A stretch of DNA of 64,000 nucleotides. It comes from CAIXSE01 sp040769125. GTDB lineage: Bacteria > Actinomycetota > Thermoleophilia > UBA2241. The stretch is taken from positions 1,426,001 through 1,490,000 of the forward strand of contig JAXGLO010000001.1 in assembly GCA_040769125.1 (NCBI GenBank). Reading direction: 5' to 3'. The notes under the pieces are model-generated. The model was not told the origin of the DNA. It did not search any database and saw nothing but the letters and a program-made list of their open reading frames with translations. A program made the translations under genes and the position numbers. Positions within the stretch are counted from its first letter, which is position 1. Each line of letters starts with the position of its first letter. This document shows positions 56,531 through 64,000 of this stretch, in pieces.

Positions 56531-59338
56531 TCAGATCCCGCGAAGGCCGCAGTCGCGCTGGGGCGCTGGGGTAAGATGCCGAGCGCGAGAGAACAGGTCG
56601 CTCCGTTCGAGCTCGGCGGCGGGCGTCGGCCTGGCGAAGTAGTAGCCTTGCAGGTCGTTGCACCCCTGGGTGGTAAGGGCCTCCACCTGCGCGGCCGTCT
56701 CGACGCCTTCGGCGGTGACGCGAGCGCCGAACTCTCGCGCCATGCCGATGACGGCTCTGCAGACGGCCGCCGAGTTCTCGTCGTCGGGAAGGGGCTGCAC
56801 GAACGAGCGGTCGATCTTGAGGCGGTCGACGCAGAGCTCGACGAGATGCCGCAGCGACGAGTAGCCGGTCCCGAAGTCGTCGAGCGCCACCGTGACCCCG
56901 AGGTCGGTGATCGACTTGAGGGCGGTAGCGGCGGCGATGGGATCGGCGATGACCGCCGTCTCGGTCACCTCCAGCTCGAGCATGTTCCCGGGGAGCCCGG
57001 CATCCTGAAGGGCGGCGCGGACTAGGTCGACCAGCTCGGCCTGCTGCAGCTGCCGGGCCGAAAGGTTCACGGACACGGGCAGGGGCGAGCCCTGCTCGCG
57101 CCAGCGCGCCGCCTGTCTGCAGGCGGTGTGCAGCACCCAGTCGCCGAGGGGAAGGATGAGCCCGGTCTCCTCGGCGACCGGCAGGAACTCCCCTGGCGAG
57201 ACCAGCCCGCGAACCGGGTGATGCCAGCGGATCAGGGCCTCACAGCCGGAGACGTCGCGGCTTCTGGCGGCGACCACCGGCTGATAGTAGAGATCGAACT
57301 GGCGGTCGGCGTCGGCGAGCGCCCGGTGGAGGTCGCCGACCAGATTCACGCGCCGCTCGCTCTCCTTGTCCATGCCGTCGGCGTAGAAGGACGCGGAGTC
57401 GCCGCCGCGCGCCTTGGCGCCACGGAGAGCGATCTCCGCGTGCTCGAGGAGCGTCCCCGCGTCGCTGCCGTCGTCGGGGTAGGTGGCGATCCCCATGCTC
57501 GCCGTCAGCCACACCTCGGTGCCGTCCACCGTCCAGGGCCTGGCGAAGACCGAACGAAGGCCGTCGACGATCGCGAAGACCGAGTCGCTCGACCCCGTAT
57601 GCGGTGCGAACACGGCGAACTCATCGCCGCCCCAGCGCGCCGCCGAGTCGCCCGCCCGCAGCCGCGCGACCAGCCTCTCCCCCACCTCCTTGAGCAGGCG
57701 ATCGGCGGCCGCGTGGCCGATCGTCGAGTTCACCGTCGTGAAGCCATCGAGGTCGATGATCGCGACCGCACAAGACTCATCGTTCTGCTCCGCCTGGGTC
57801 AGGGCGACACGCATCCGATCGCGGAAGAACGAGCGGTTGGGCAGCCCGGTGATCGTGTCCGAGAACGCCAGCTTTTCGATGAGCTCCTCGCTGCGTCGGT
57901 GCTCGGTGAGGTCCCTGACTATGCACATGCCGCCGCGGATGCTGCCGTCCTCCCGCCACAGAGGGCTCGCCTCACACTCCAGCCAGCGCTCCTGCCCGCC
58001 GCGTGGGCGGATCGGCCCCTGGTACCTCGCCGAGCTCCCGGAGCGCAGGGCGTCGCGGCAGCAGCTCGCCATCGCCGCCACGCTCTCGTAGTCGAGCACG
58101 TGGCCGCGCAGGCCCTCTGGGGTGTCGCCCATGACGGCGGCGAACGGCAGGTTGGCGTCCTGGATCACCAGATCCCGGTCGAAGGCCACCAGGCCGACGG
58201 GAGACTGCTGGAAGACGAGGCTCATGCGCTCGGTGGCGTCGTGGAGAGCTTTCGCCGTCTCGACCTGCTTCGAGATATCGCGTACGACGACCACCGCACC
58301 GTGCTCTTCACCGTCACTGTCGTCGCCGCCGATCCCGGCGGAGCGTATGTTGAGGTGTCGTGGAGTGCCATGGAGATCGACCGTCATAGTGAATCCCTCA
58401 CCGATCTTTCGCCCTTCGGCACGGATGCGCTCGGCCAGATCTCGCAGGATCGCGGAACTCGACAGCGGCACCTGGGTCGCGCCTGCGCGGCGGCCCACGC
58501 CCAGGGCCTCCAGCAGCTCGACGGCCGACGTGTTGACGGCCTCGAGGACACCGTCGTTGTGGGCGACCATCACGGCGTCTGTCATCACCTCCACGATGCG
58601 CGACCGGGAGGCGCGCCGGACCTCGACGATGTGGAAGCGGACTCCGAGGTGGAGCGCCGGCATGAAGACTATCGCAGCCATGACGAGGCCCATATGCAAG
58701 CCGGGAAGCGCCTCGAGCCCAGCTACGGACAGGAGCTGACTCAAGACCAGCACACCGACCACCACACCAAAGGTGATGTAAGCGAAGGAACGACGGATCC
58801 GCCACTGACGCGTCCCCTCGACAAGGAGGAGCCCGAGGCTCACCGCCATAAGGATCAAGTAGAGGATCTTCTGCGGCCAGAAGAGCACCCCGTTGGCCGG
58901 GCCGACGCTTTCAGCCACGAAGCTGAGGGGGTTCAAACCGTAGCCCTGCCGATACATAAGCTCCGGCCATATGCCGACCACCACGATGAGCGCCAGCGAC
59001 ACAGCCTGGAACGCTGTGACCACGCGCGGGCCGGTCAGCCGGCGCATCCCGGTGAACCGCGCGGCGAAGAGGAAAAACAGCACGGCAAGCGTCAGCCCGC
59101 CCGTCGCCTCCCAGAGGGCGGCGAAGCGCAGAACGGCCGCCTCGCTAGTGCTCAGGAACATCAGCGCTGCGCAGGCGGCGCCCACGCCGCCGGCCATGAG
59201 AGTCTCTGAGAGGAATCGCACTCCGGTCAACATGACGTAGCGCCTGACGTACCACGCCTCCAGGAAGAGGGCAGCCGCGGTGAGCCCCATGATCATGCTG
59301 TTGAGCGCGAGTTGATTCATGATGCCAACTGAGAGCAT
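56531..59338 (-). CDS. Membrane GGDEF-EAL protein, copy 2
   Basis: A 935-residue paralogue of the downstream gene with the same plan: 7TM-like region, PAS pair, GGDEF (570-574) and EAL (700-702), all key residues intact. From about residue 250 to the end it matches copy 1 almost residue for residue, while the membrane part is clearly different (for example MLTGVRFLSETLMAGGVG against VLAGVQFLVGALVTSGAS). A short patch before the GGDEF signature also differs (TQAEQNDESCAVAIIDLDGF against THAEQSAEFPLVAIIDLDGF). Start ATG 59338 is assumed; ATG 59320 is possible. Neither has a strong ribosome site. Confidence 0.92.
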   Translation of the reverse strand: MLSVGIMNQLALNSMIMGLTAAALFLEAWYVRRYVMLTGVRFLSETLMAGGVGAACAALMFLSTSEAAVLRFAALWEATGGLTLAVLFFLFAARFTGMRRLTGPRVVTAFQAVSLALIVVVGIWPELMYRQGYGLNPLSFVAESVGPANGVLFWPQKILYLILMAVSLGLLLVEGTRQWRIRRSFAYITFGVVVGVLVLSQLLSVAGLEALPGLHMGLVMAAIVFMPALHLGVRFHIVEVRRASRSRIVEVMTDAVMVAHNDGVLEAVNTSAVELLEALGVGRRAGATQVPLSSSAILRDLAERIRAEGRKIGEGFTMTVDLHGTPRHLNIRSAGIGGDDSDGEEHGAVVVVRDISKQVETAKALHDATERMSLVFQQSPVGLVAFDRDLVIQDANLPFAAVMGDTPEGLRGHVLDYESVAAMASCCRDALRSGSSARYQGPIRPRGGQERWLECEASPLWREDGSIRGGMCIVRDLTEHRRSEELIEKLAFSDTITGLPNRSFFRDRMRVALTQAEQNDESCAVAIIDLDGFTTVNSTIGHAAADRLLKEVGERLVARLRAGDSAARWGGDEFAVFAPHTGSSDSVFAIVDGLRSVFARPWTVDGTEVWLTASMGIATYPDDGSDAGTLLEHAEIALRGAKARGGDSASFYADGMDKESERRVNLVGDLHRALADADRQFDLYYQPVVAARSRDVSGCEALIRWHHPVRGLVSPGEFLPVAEETGLILPLGDWVLHTACRQAARWREQGSPLPVSVNLSARQLQQAELVDLVRAALQDAGLPGNMLELEVTETAVIADPIAAATALKSITDLGVTVALDDFGTGYSSLRHLVELCVDRLKIDRSFVQPLPDDENSAAVCRAVIGMAREFGARVTAEGVETAAQVEALTTQGCNDLQGYYFARPTPAAELERSDLFSRARHLTPAPQRDCGLRGI

Positions 59339-59467
59339 CGGCGGAACAGTGCTGATGCGATAGCGACTCTGGCCAAGCTTCTCCCGGCGTCGTTGGTCTC
59401 TCTCCGCCCGGCGTCAGGCCGGCGCGGCCGCAGGCGGCCGGCGGCGGGCGTGCCGCACCCGCGCGCC

Positions 59468-59917
59468 TCAGAACTGGTTGAAGAAGCCCGCCGCCGCCGA
59501 GGAGCCCATGCCGCAGAGCTCGACGTTGCCGGGAGCGAGCAGCAGGACACGGCCGTCGATGCGCTCGATGCTGCCCTCGAGCGCACAGGTGATACCGCTG
59601 CAGAAGTCGGTAAGGCGCTTCTCAAGCTCGGCCTCGCAGGCCGCCATGTCGACGAACACGCTGGCGCCCTCGCGAAAACGATCGGCGATGTGCTGCGCAT
59701 CCTCGAAGCGCTGCGGCACAACGAGTTCGACCTGCTGGCGCGACGCACCGACCAGCGTGAGGCACCGCCCGCCATGGGGTGCGCTCGTCTCGCAGGAATC
59801 GAGCTGGCCGTACTCGTCGCAGGCATCATGGTCATGATACGTACCCTGCCCAGTCCACCCTCCGGCGAACCCCCCGACCGCGTCGGCGACCTTTCTCAGC
59901 GCAGCGCTCACACCCAT
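59468..59917 (-). CDS. sepF: SepF, cell-division protein
   Basis: SepF anchors FtsZ to the membrane and helps septum assembly. The 149-residue protein shows the SepF core: VELVVPQRFEDAQHIADRFR, DFCSGITCALEGSIERIDGR and VLLLAPGNVEL. The N-terminal helix MGVSAALRKVADAVGGF is the membrane-binding part. ATG 59917 follows GGAGGTACA, which settles the start. It is away from ftsZ and lies between GGDEF-EAL copies, an unusual place. Confidence 0.9.
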   Translation of the reverse strand: MGVSAALRKVADAVGGFAGGWTGQGTYHDHDACDEYGQLDSCETSAPHGGRCLTLVGASRQQVELVVPQRFEDAQHIADRFREGASVFVDMAACEAELEKRLTDFCSGITCALEGSIERIDGRVLLLAPGNVELCGMGSSAAAGFFNQF

Positions 59918-59947
59918 TGTACCTCCAGCCTCCTCGGGCACCCGCCT

Positions 59948-59988
59948 GCACGGAGCCGTGTGATCCCGTCTCCGGCTCGCCGGCGAGC
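59948..59988. repeat. 41-bp direct repeat, copy A
   Basis: Starts GCACGGAGCCGTGTG and ends with the perfect palindrome GCTCGCCGGCGAGC. It also contains the inverted repeat CACGG-AG-CCGTG. Copy B differs at two positions. Confidence 0.8.
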
Positions 59989-60018
59989 GGCTCGGCCGCG
60001 GCGCTGGTGCACTCACCC

Positions 60019-60059
60019 GCACGGAGCCGTGTGATCCCGTCACCGGCTCGCCGACGAGC
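60019..60059. repeat. 41-bp direct repeat, copy B
   Basis: Same 41 bases as copy A with two changes (T to A, G to A), 71 bases further from sepF. The end palindrome is disrupted to GCTCGCCGACGAGC. Confidence 0.8.
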
Positions 60060-60341
60060 ACGTCGTGAGGCATGCTTCGCCGCTCACAGCGGGAGGCCTG
60101 CCCGCAGCGCCGCAAAACGCTCCCGCAACTACTCTATCCTGCACCGGCGCCCCGTTGACGGACGCCGGTCGCGGACGCCACAACCCGCGTGTGGACTTGC
60201 TTGCCATGGAGACGACTGTCGGCGAGCTGCTCAGGAGCAACGCAGTAGCTGAGCGCCCCAGCGAGATCCCGGCGCTCTGCCGCTGAGCGTTCAGGGTGTT
60301 TGATGCGAAAGGGCGGCAGCGCAGGCGCCCAGCGAGTGGCG

Positions 60342-61290
60342 TCAGGCCCTACGGGAGCCGTAATCGCGCGGCGGCGCCGCGGCAAAACGCCGGGCGCGAA
60401 CGAACAGGTTGCTGCGCTCAAGCTGTGCGGCCGATGTCGGCTGAGCGAAGTAGTAGCCCTGCAGGTCGTTACACCCCTGAGCGGTGAGAGTCGTCACCTG
60501 CTCGGCCATCTCGACGCCCTCGGCGGTGACGGGAACGCCGAGCCGTCTCGCCATGCCGATAACGGCTCCGCACACAGCGGCCGAGTTCTCGTCGTCGGGA
60601 AGGTGCTGCACAAACGAGCGGTCTATCTTGAGCCGATCGACGCACAGTTCGACGAGATGCCGCAGCGACGAGCAGCCGGTCCCGAATTCGTCGAGCGCCA
60701 CTGTGACCCCGAGATCCGATATGGACTTGAGAGCGACGGCGGCCGCAGCAGGGTCGGCTATGATCATCGTCTCGGTCACCTCCAGCTCCAGCATGCTGCC
60801 GGGAAGCCCCGTATCCTGAAGGGCAGCGCGAACCCTGTCGACCAACCGGGCTTGCTGCAGTTGCCGCGCCGACAGATTCACAGATACGCGGACGGGCACG
60901 TCGCTTTCGCGCCAGCGCGCCGCCTGTTTGCAGGCCGTGTGCAGCACCCAGTCGCCGAGGGGGACGATGAGCCCGGTCTCCTCGGCCACGGGCAGGAACT
61001 CCCCTGGCGAAAGGAGCCCGCGTACTGGATGACACCAGCGAATCAGGGCCTCAACACCGGTGACGTCGAGGCTCTCCGCAGCGACCACGGGCTGATAGTA
61101 CAGCTCGAACTGGCGGTCGGCATCGGCGAGCGCCCGGTGGAGGTCGCCGACCAGGCCCATGCGCCGCCGGCTCTCCTCATCCACGCCTTGAGAGTAAAAG
61201 GACGCGGGGTCGCCGCCGCGCGCCTTGGCGCCACGGAGAGCGACCTCCGCATGCTCGAGGAGCGTCCCCACGTCGGCGGAGTTGATTCAT
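60342..61290 (-). pseudogene. Internally deleted third GGDEF-EAL copy
   Basis: The first bases after the ATG at 61290 (ATGAATCAACTC) equal the MNQL start of copies 1 and 2, but the sequence then jumps straight to the end of the GGDEF domain (VGTLLEHAEVALRG), so about 1.9 kb with the membrane, PAS and most GGDEF parts is missing and the frame is broken. The EAL domain is open for 309 codons from a GTG at 61271 with no ribosome site. EALIRW is kept, but DDFGTGYSS has become DEFGTGCSS, altering a metal-site residue. Divergence from copies 1 and 2 is far greater than between those two. Confidence 0.85.
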
Positions 61291-61418
61291 AGCGACCCTT
61301 GAGAGTATCGGCAATACGGCGAGTATCCGATAGTGACTCTGGGCACGTGTCTCGCGGCGTCGGTCTTCTCGATCCGCCTGGCGTCAGGGCGGCGCGGCCG
61401 CAGGCGCCCGCCGCCCGA

Positions 61419-62294
61419 TTACGGCACCAGCAGCACGGCCGGGCCGCGCTCGGGAACGAGCGCGGCCTGCTCGCCGGGCAGCACGAGCGTGCCGCCGCCG
61501 AGCCGGCGCAAGGCCGTGGAAAGGTGGGCCACGCGCTCGGGGCGAAGCACCTCGAGCGCGCCGCCCCCAGGGCCCGCCCAGGCCTCAGTCAGGCGGCGGA
61601 CCTCCTCCTCCAGCTCGGCGACGCCGCGCGCCGGGTAACCGCCTGCTGGCTCGCCGCGCGCCGGGTCGGGGCGCACCGGCTCGCCACCCGGCCACACCAC
61701 CACGCGCAGCCGGCCGGGCCTTACTCGCGCCAGGCGCAGCGCCAGTTCGAGCGCACGCCCGGCCGCCGGCGTGCCCGTGTACAGCACGGTGAGCGGGAGC
61801 TCGAGACCTCCCCTCTCGCCGGCGATCAGGAGAGGCTGCTGCGAGCGCCCCACCAGCGACCAGACCGTGGATCCGATACCGCGCCGCCCCGCGCCGCCGG
61901 CGCGGCCGACGCTCATCAGGGCGGCTCCCTTCGCGGCGCCCAGCAGCTCGTCGACCACCGAGCCGCGACGGACGTGGAAGTTCCACCGCACCGCCCGCCG
62001 CGCGGCTGCCCGTCGGATCGCCCGCTCGTTCGCCGTGGCGAGAGCGCGCAGCTGGCGCTCCATCGAGGCGCTAGTGATGGAGCGACGCTCCGCCGTGTAC
62101 GAACCGATCTCGCTGCCGAACGGCAGGCCGCACAGGTGCAGGAGATTGATGTCTTCGACGAACAGGCCCTCAAGCTCGGCGTCGAGCAGGGCGGCCAGCT
62201 CGACCGCAGCCCTCAGCGCTCTCTCGCTCTGGGGCGAGGCGTCGAGGGCGACGACGATGCGCTCGGAGCGCCCGGGGAGACGCGGCTCGCTCAT
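61419..62294 (-). CDS. Universal stress protein (UspA family)
   Basis: A 291-residue protein whose N-terminal half is a Usp domain (RIVVALDASPQSERALRAAV, LEGLFVEDINLLHL, then a GAALMSVGRAGGAGRRGIGS region in place of the usual G2xG9xG nucleotide loop). The C-terminal half is a second, weaker Usp-like unit (LPLTVLYTGTPAAGRALELA). The ATG overlaps the stop of the Lon-like gene by four bases, so the two are expressed together. Usp proteins bind nucleotides under stress; partner unknown. Confidence 0.8.
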   Translation of the reverse strand: MSEPRLPGRSERIVVALDASPQSERALRAAVELAALLDAELEGLFVEDINLLHLCGLPFGSEIGSYTAERRSITSASMERQLRALATANERAIRRAAARRAVRWNFHVRRGSVVDELLGAAKGAALMSVGRAGGAGRRGIGSTVWSLVGRSQQPLLIAGERGGLELPLTVLYTGTPAAGRALELALRLARVRPGRLRVVVWPGGEPVRPDPARGEPAGGYPARGVAELEEEVRRLTEAWAGPGGGALEVLRPERVAHLSTALRRLGGGTLVLPGEQAALVPERGPAVLLVP

Positions 62295-64000
62295 GCCCGG
62301 CCGTCGCTCAGCCCGACGGCTTCGTCGCCGAACGCTTCGTGGCCGTCGCCGCCGGCTCCGTCGTCGGTGCCGGCTCCGTCGTCGGTGCCGGCTCCGTCGT
62401 CGGTGCCGGCCTCGCCGCCGCGAACGGTCTCGCCGCCGACGGCCTCGTCGCCGTCGCCAGCCTGGTCGTCGCCGCCGGGTTCGTCATGGCCAACAGCCCC
62501 ATCGCCGCCGCCGGCCTCGCCGGCCGGAGCCGCCTTGCGGCGCGGCCGGCGCGGGGCAGCGTCCTCGCGCAGCGCCCTGGCCTTCTCGGCGAGTTCCGCG
62601 AGCCGGTCGGCCACCAGACGGTTCACAGTTCCGGCGGGGTACCGCCCCTTCGCATCCGGCTCACCCGCCGGCACACCGGTGAGCACTTCGATCCCCTCGT
62701 CGATCGTCGCGATCGGGTAGATCGCGAAGCGGCCGGCGGCGACCGCCTCCACGACGTCCCGGCGGAGCATGAGGTGCTTGACGTTGGCGGCCGGGATGAG
62801 CACGCCCTGCTCGCCGGTGAGGCCGCGCGCGGCGCAGAGGTCGAAGAACCCCTCGATCTTCTCGTTGACGCCGCCGATGGCCTGCACCTGGCCGAACTGG
62901 TTGACGGAGCCGGTCACGGCCAGCGACTGCCTGATGGGCACCCTGGCGATCGCCGAGAGCAGCGCGTACAGCTCGGTGGACGAGGCGCTGTCGCCGTCGA
63001 CGCCGCCGTACGACTGCTCGAAGACGAGGCTCGCGCTCAGCGAGAGCGGGTTGTCCTGCGCGTACCGGCCGCGCAGGAAGCCCGAGAGGATGAGCACGCC
63101 CTTGGAGTGTAGCGGGCCACTCAGCTCGACCTCGCGCTCGATGTCGACCACCTCGCCCTTGCCCATGTGCGCGGAGGCGGTGATGCGGCTCGGGCGGCCG
63201 AAGGCGTAGGTGCCGAGCGAGAGCACGGAGAGGCCGTTGATCTGCCCGACCCGGGAGCCCTCGGTGTCGATAAGCAGCGTGCCGCGCAGGGTCTCGTCCT
63301 CCATCAGCATGCGCACGCGGTCAGCACGATGAATCTGCGCGTCGATGGCCTGCTGGATGTGCTCAGCGCCCACGAGGCGCGCGCCAGCGGCGCGCGCCCA
63401 GTGGTCGGCCTCCTGCAGGAGGTCGGCGATCGCCCGCATCTGCGCCGTGACGCGCTCCGAGTCGCCCACGAGGCGCGCCGCGTGCTCGATGACGCGGGCG
63501 ACGGCGGAGCGGTCGAGCGGCAGAAGCTTGTCGCGACGCGCCATCGCGGCGATCAGTCGCGCGTACTCGCCGGTGGTCGACGCGTCGCGCACGAGCTCGT
63601 CGTCGAAGTCGGCGGCGATCTTGAAGAGCTCGGTGAAGTCCGGGTCGAGCTGCGCGAGCCGGTAGTAGAGCATCCGGTCGCCCATCAGGATCACCTTGAC
63701 GTCGAGCGGGATTGGCTCAGGCTCCAGAGAGACGGTGCTGGTGAGGCTGAGCATATGCATGAGCGATTCGATGCGAATCTCCTGGAACTGAAGGGCGCGT
63801 TTGAGAACCTCCCAGGCGTACGGGCTGGTGAGAACCTTGAACGCATCGAGGATGAGGTAGCCGCCGTTGGCGCGGTGCAGCGCCCCGGGCTTGATGAGCG
63901 TGAAGTCGGTGACGAGCGCGCCCATCATGGGCATCTGCTCCACACGGCCCACGAGGTTGAGGTACGACGGGTTGCTTTCGTGGACGACCGGCACGCCGCG
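62291..64000 (-). CDS. Lon-related protease of the LonB/AAA_32 type (N-terminus beyond window)
   Basis: The visible part runs into the window edge at its N-terminus. It has the family block PVVHESNPSYLNLVGRVEQM, MMGALVTDFTLIKPGALHRA and NGGYLILDAFKVL, then the S16 protease domain with the catalytic serine in GVDGDSASSTELYALLSAIA and the lysine in GVNEKIEGFFDLC. The AAA Walker motifs lie outside or before the edge. After the protease domain there is a basic segment (PRRPRRKA) and a Gly/Asp-rich tail with exact repeats. It is coupled to the Usp gene. Confidence 0.9.
   Translation of the reverse strand, partial: RGVPVVHESNPSYLNLVGRVEQMPMMGALVTDFTLIKPGALHRANGGYLILDAFKVLTSPYAWEVLKRALQFQEIRIESLMHMLSLTSTVSLEPEPIPLDVKVILMGDRMLYYRLAQLDPDFTELFKIAADFDDELVRDASTTGEYARLIAAMARRDKLLPLDRSAVARVIEHAARLVGDSERVTAQMRAIADLLQEADHWARAAGARLVGAEHIQQAIDAQIHRADRVRMLMEDETLRGTLLIDTEGSRVGQINGLSVLSLGTYAFGRPSRITASAHMGKGEVVDIEREVELSGPLHSKGVLILSGFLRGRYAQDNPLSLSASLVFEQSYGGVDGDSASSTELYALLSAIARVPIRQSLAVTGSVNQFGQVQAIGGVNEKIEGFFDLCAARGLTGEQGVLIPAANVKHLMLRRDVVEAVAAGRFAIYPIATIDEGIEVLTGVPAGEPDAKGRYPAGTVNRLVADRLAELAEKARALREDAAPRRPRRKAAPAGEAGGGDGAVGHDEPGGDDQAGDGDEAVGGETVRGGEAGTDDGAGTDDGAGTDDGAGGDGHEAFGDEAVGLSDGRA
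62351..62404. repeat. Three perfect 18-bp repeats in the Lon-like tail
   Basis: GCCGGCTCCGTCGTCGGT is repeated three times without change, encoding the six-residue unit GTDDGA on the minus strand in the protein tail. Confidence 0.85.

Larger units (their letters stand above)
59918..60341. other. Non-coding interval upstream of sepF with a 41-bp direct repeat
   Basis: No gene is supported in these 424 bases. They contain the direct repeats at 59948 and 60019, and a TAGAGT hexamer (minus strand, about 60131-60136) that could be a sepF -10 but lacks a good -35. Confidence 0.5.

Noticed and set aside
59948..60059. CRISPR array
   Set aside because: Only two repeat copies, with a 30-base spacing that is not flanked by further units, and no cas genes in the window.
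60065..60286. Small plus-strand frame upstream of sepF
   Set aside because: No ribosome site, no motif, and it crosses the repeat-rich non-coding interval.

Overview
This window is a high-GC bacterial chromosome segment that is almost entirely coding. Gene order and content suggest a deep-branching Actinomycetota lineage (Thermoleophilia- or Coriobacteriia-like). The supporting signs are PdxS with a PdxT remnant, SepF, a LexA operator of the GAAC-N4-GTTC type, a long N-terminally extended RNase E/G, MreBCD/RodA/PBP2, several GTG and TTG starts, and candidate leaderless genes. No rRNA or phylogenetic marker was compared, so this placement is an inference. From the left end to about 41 kb every protein gene lies on the minus strand, so genes there are read from high to low coordinates.

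Region by region: 1-5.6 kb holds queuosine genes (queA, cut by the window edge, and queH), ruvB-ruvA-ruvC, yebC, a decayed pdxT and intact pdxS. 5.7-9.7 kb holds an EF-G-like GTPase, dinB under a LexA box, and a secreted CAP protein. 9.8-22.1 kb is a compact housekeeping run: rsfS, a LytR_C protein, yqeK, nadD, proA, proB, obg, rpmA, rplU, RNase E/G and a radical-SAM pair. 22.1-28.5 kb is the cell-shape operon mreB-mreC-mreD-PBP2-rodA followed by a DUF697 protein. 28.6-40.8 kb holds maf, ndk, two small membrane proteins, folC, valS and the protein quality-control group tig-clpP-clpX-lon.

40.8-43.2 kb holds five tRNA genes (Leu, His, Arg, Gly, Pro), a broken ABC-transporter remnant and argF on the plus strand. 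43.3-44.6 kb is the lexA operon with two operators. A plus-strand protein mannosyltransferase follows, then argC-argJ-argB, a cyclic-2,3-diphosphoglycerate-synthetase-type GTPase with a leader of about 300 nt, and acs. 53.7-61.3 kb is the accessory-looking part: two tandem GGDEF-EAL proteins that are nearly identical over about 2 kb, sepF, and a third, internally deleted copy. The window ends with a universal-stress protein coupled to a Lon-like protease that runs off the edge.

The most interesting observations are a conserved mreB reading frame that appears to begin at an ATC codon with a good ribosome site, the pdxT decay beside an intact pdxS, the LexA boxes overlapping the dinB and lexA promoter/start regions, the tandem and truncated c-di-GMP gene family, and the structured leader upstream of the cDPG-synthetase-type gene. 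I did not find a convincing new defence or mobile system here. All family names are from recognition of motifs and gene order; no database search was run.
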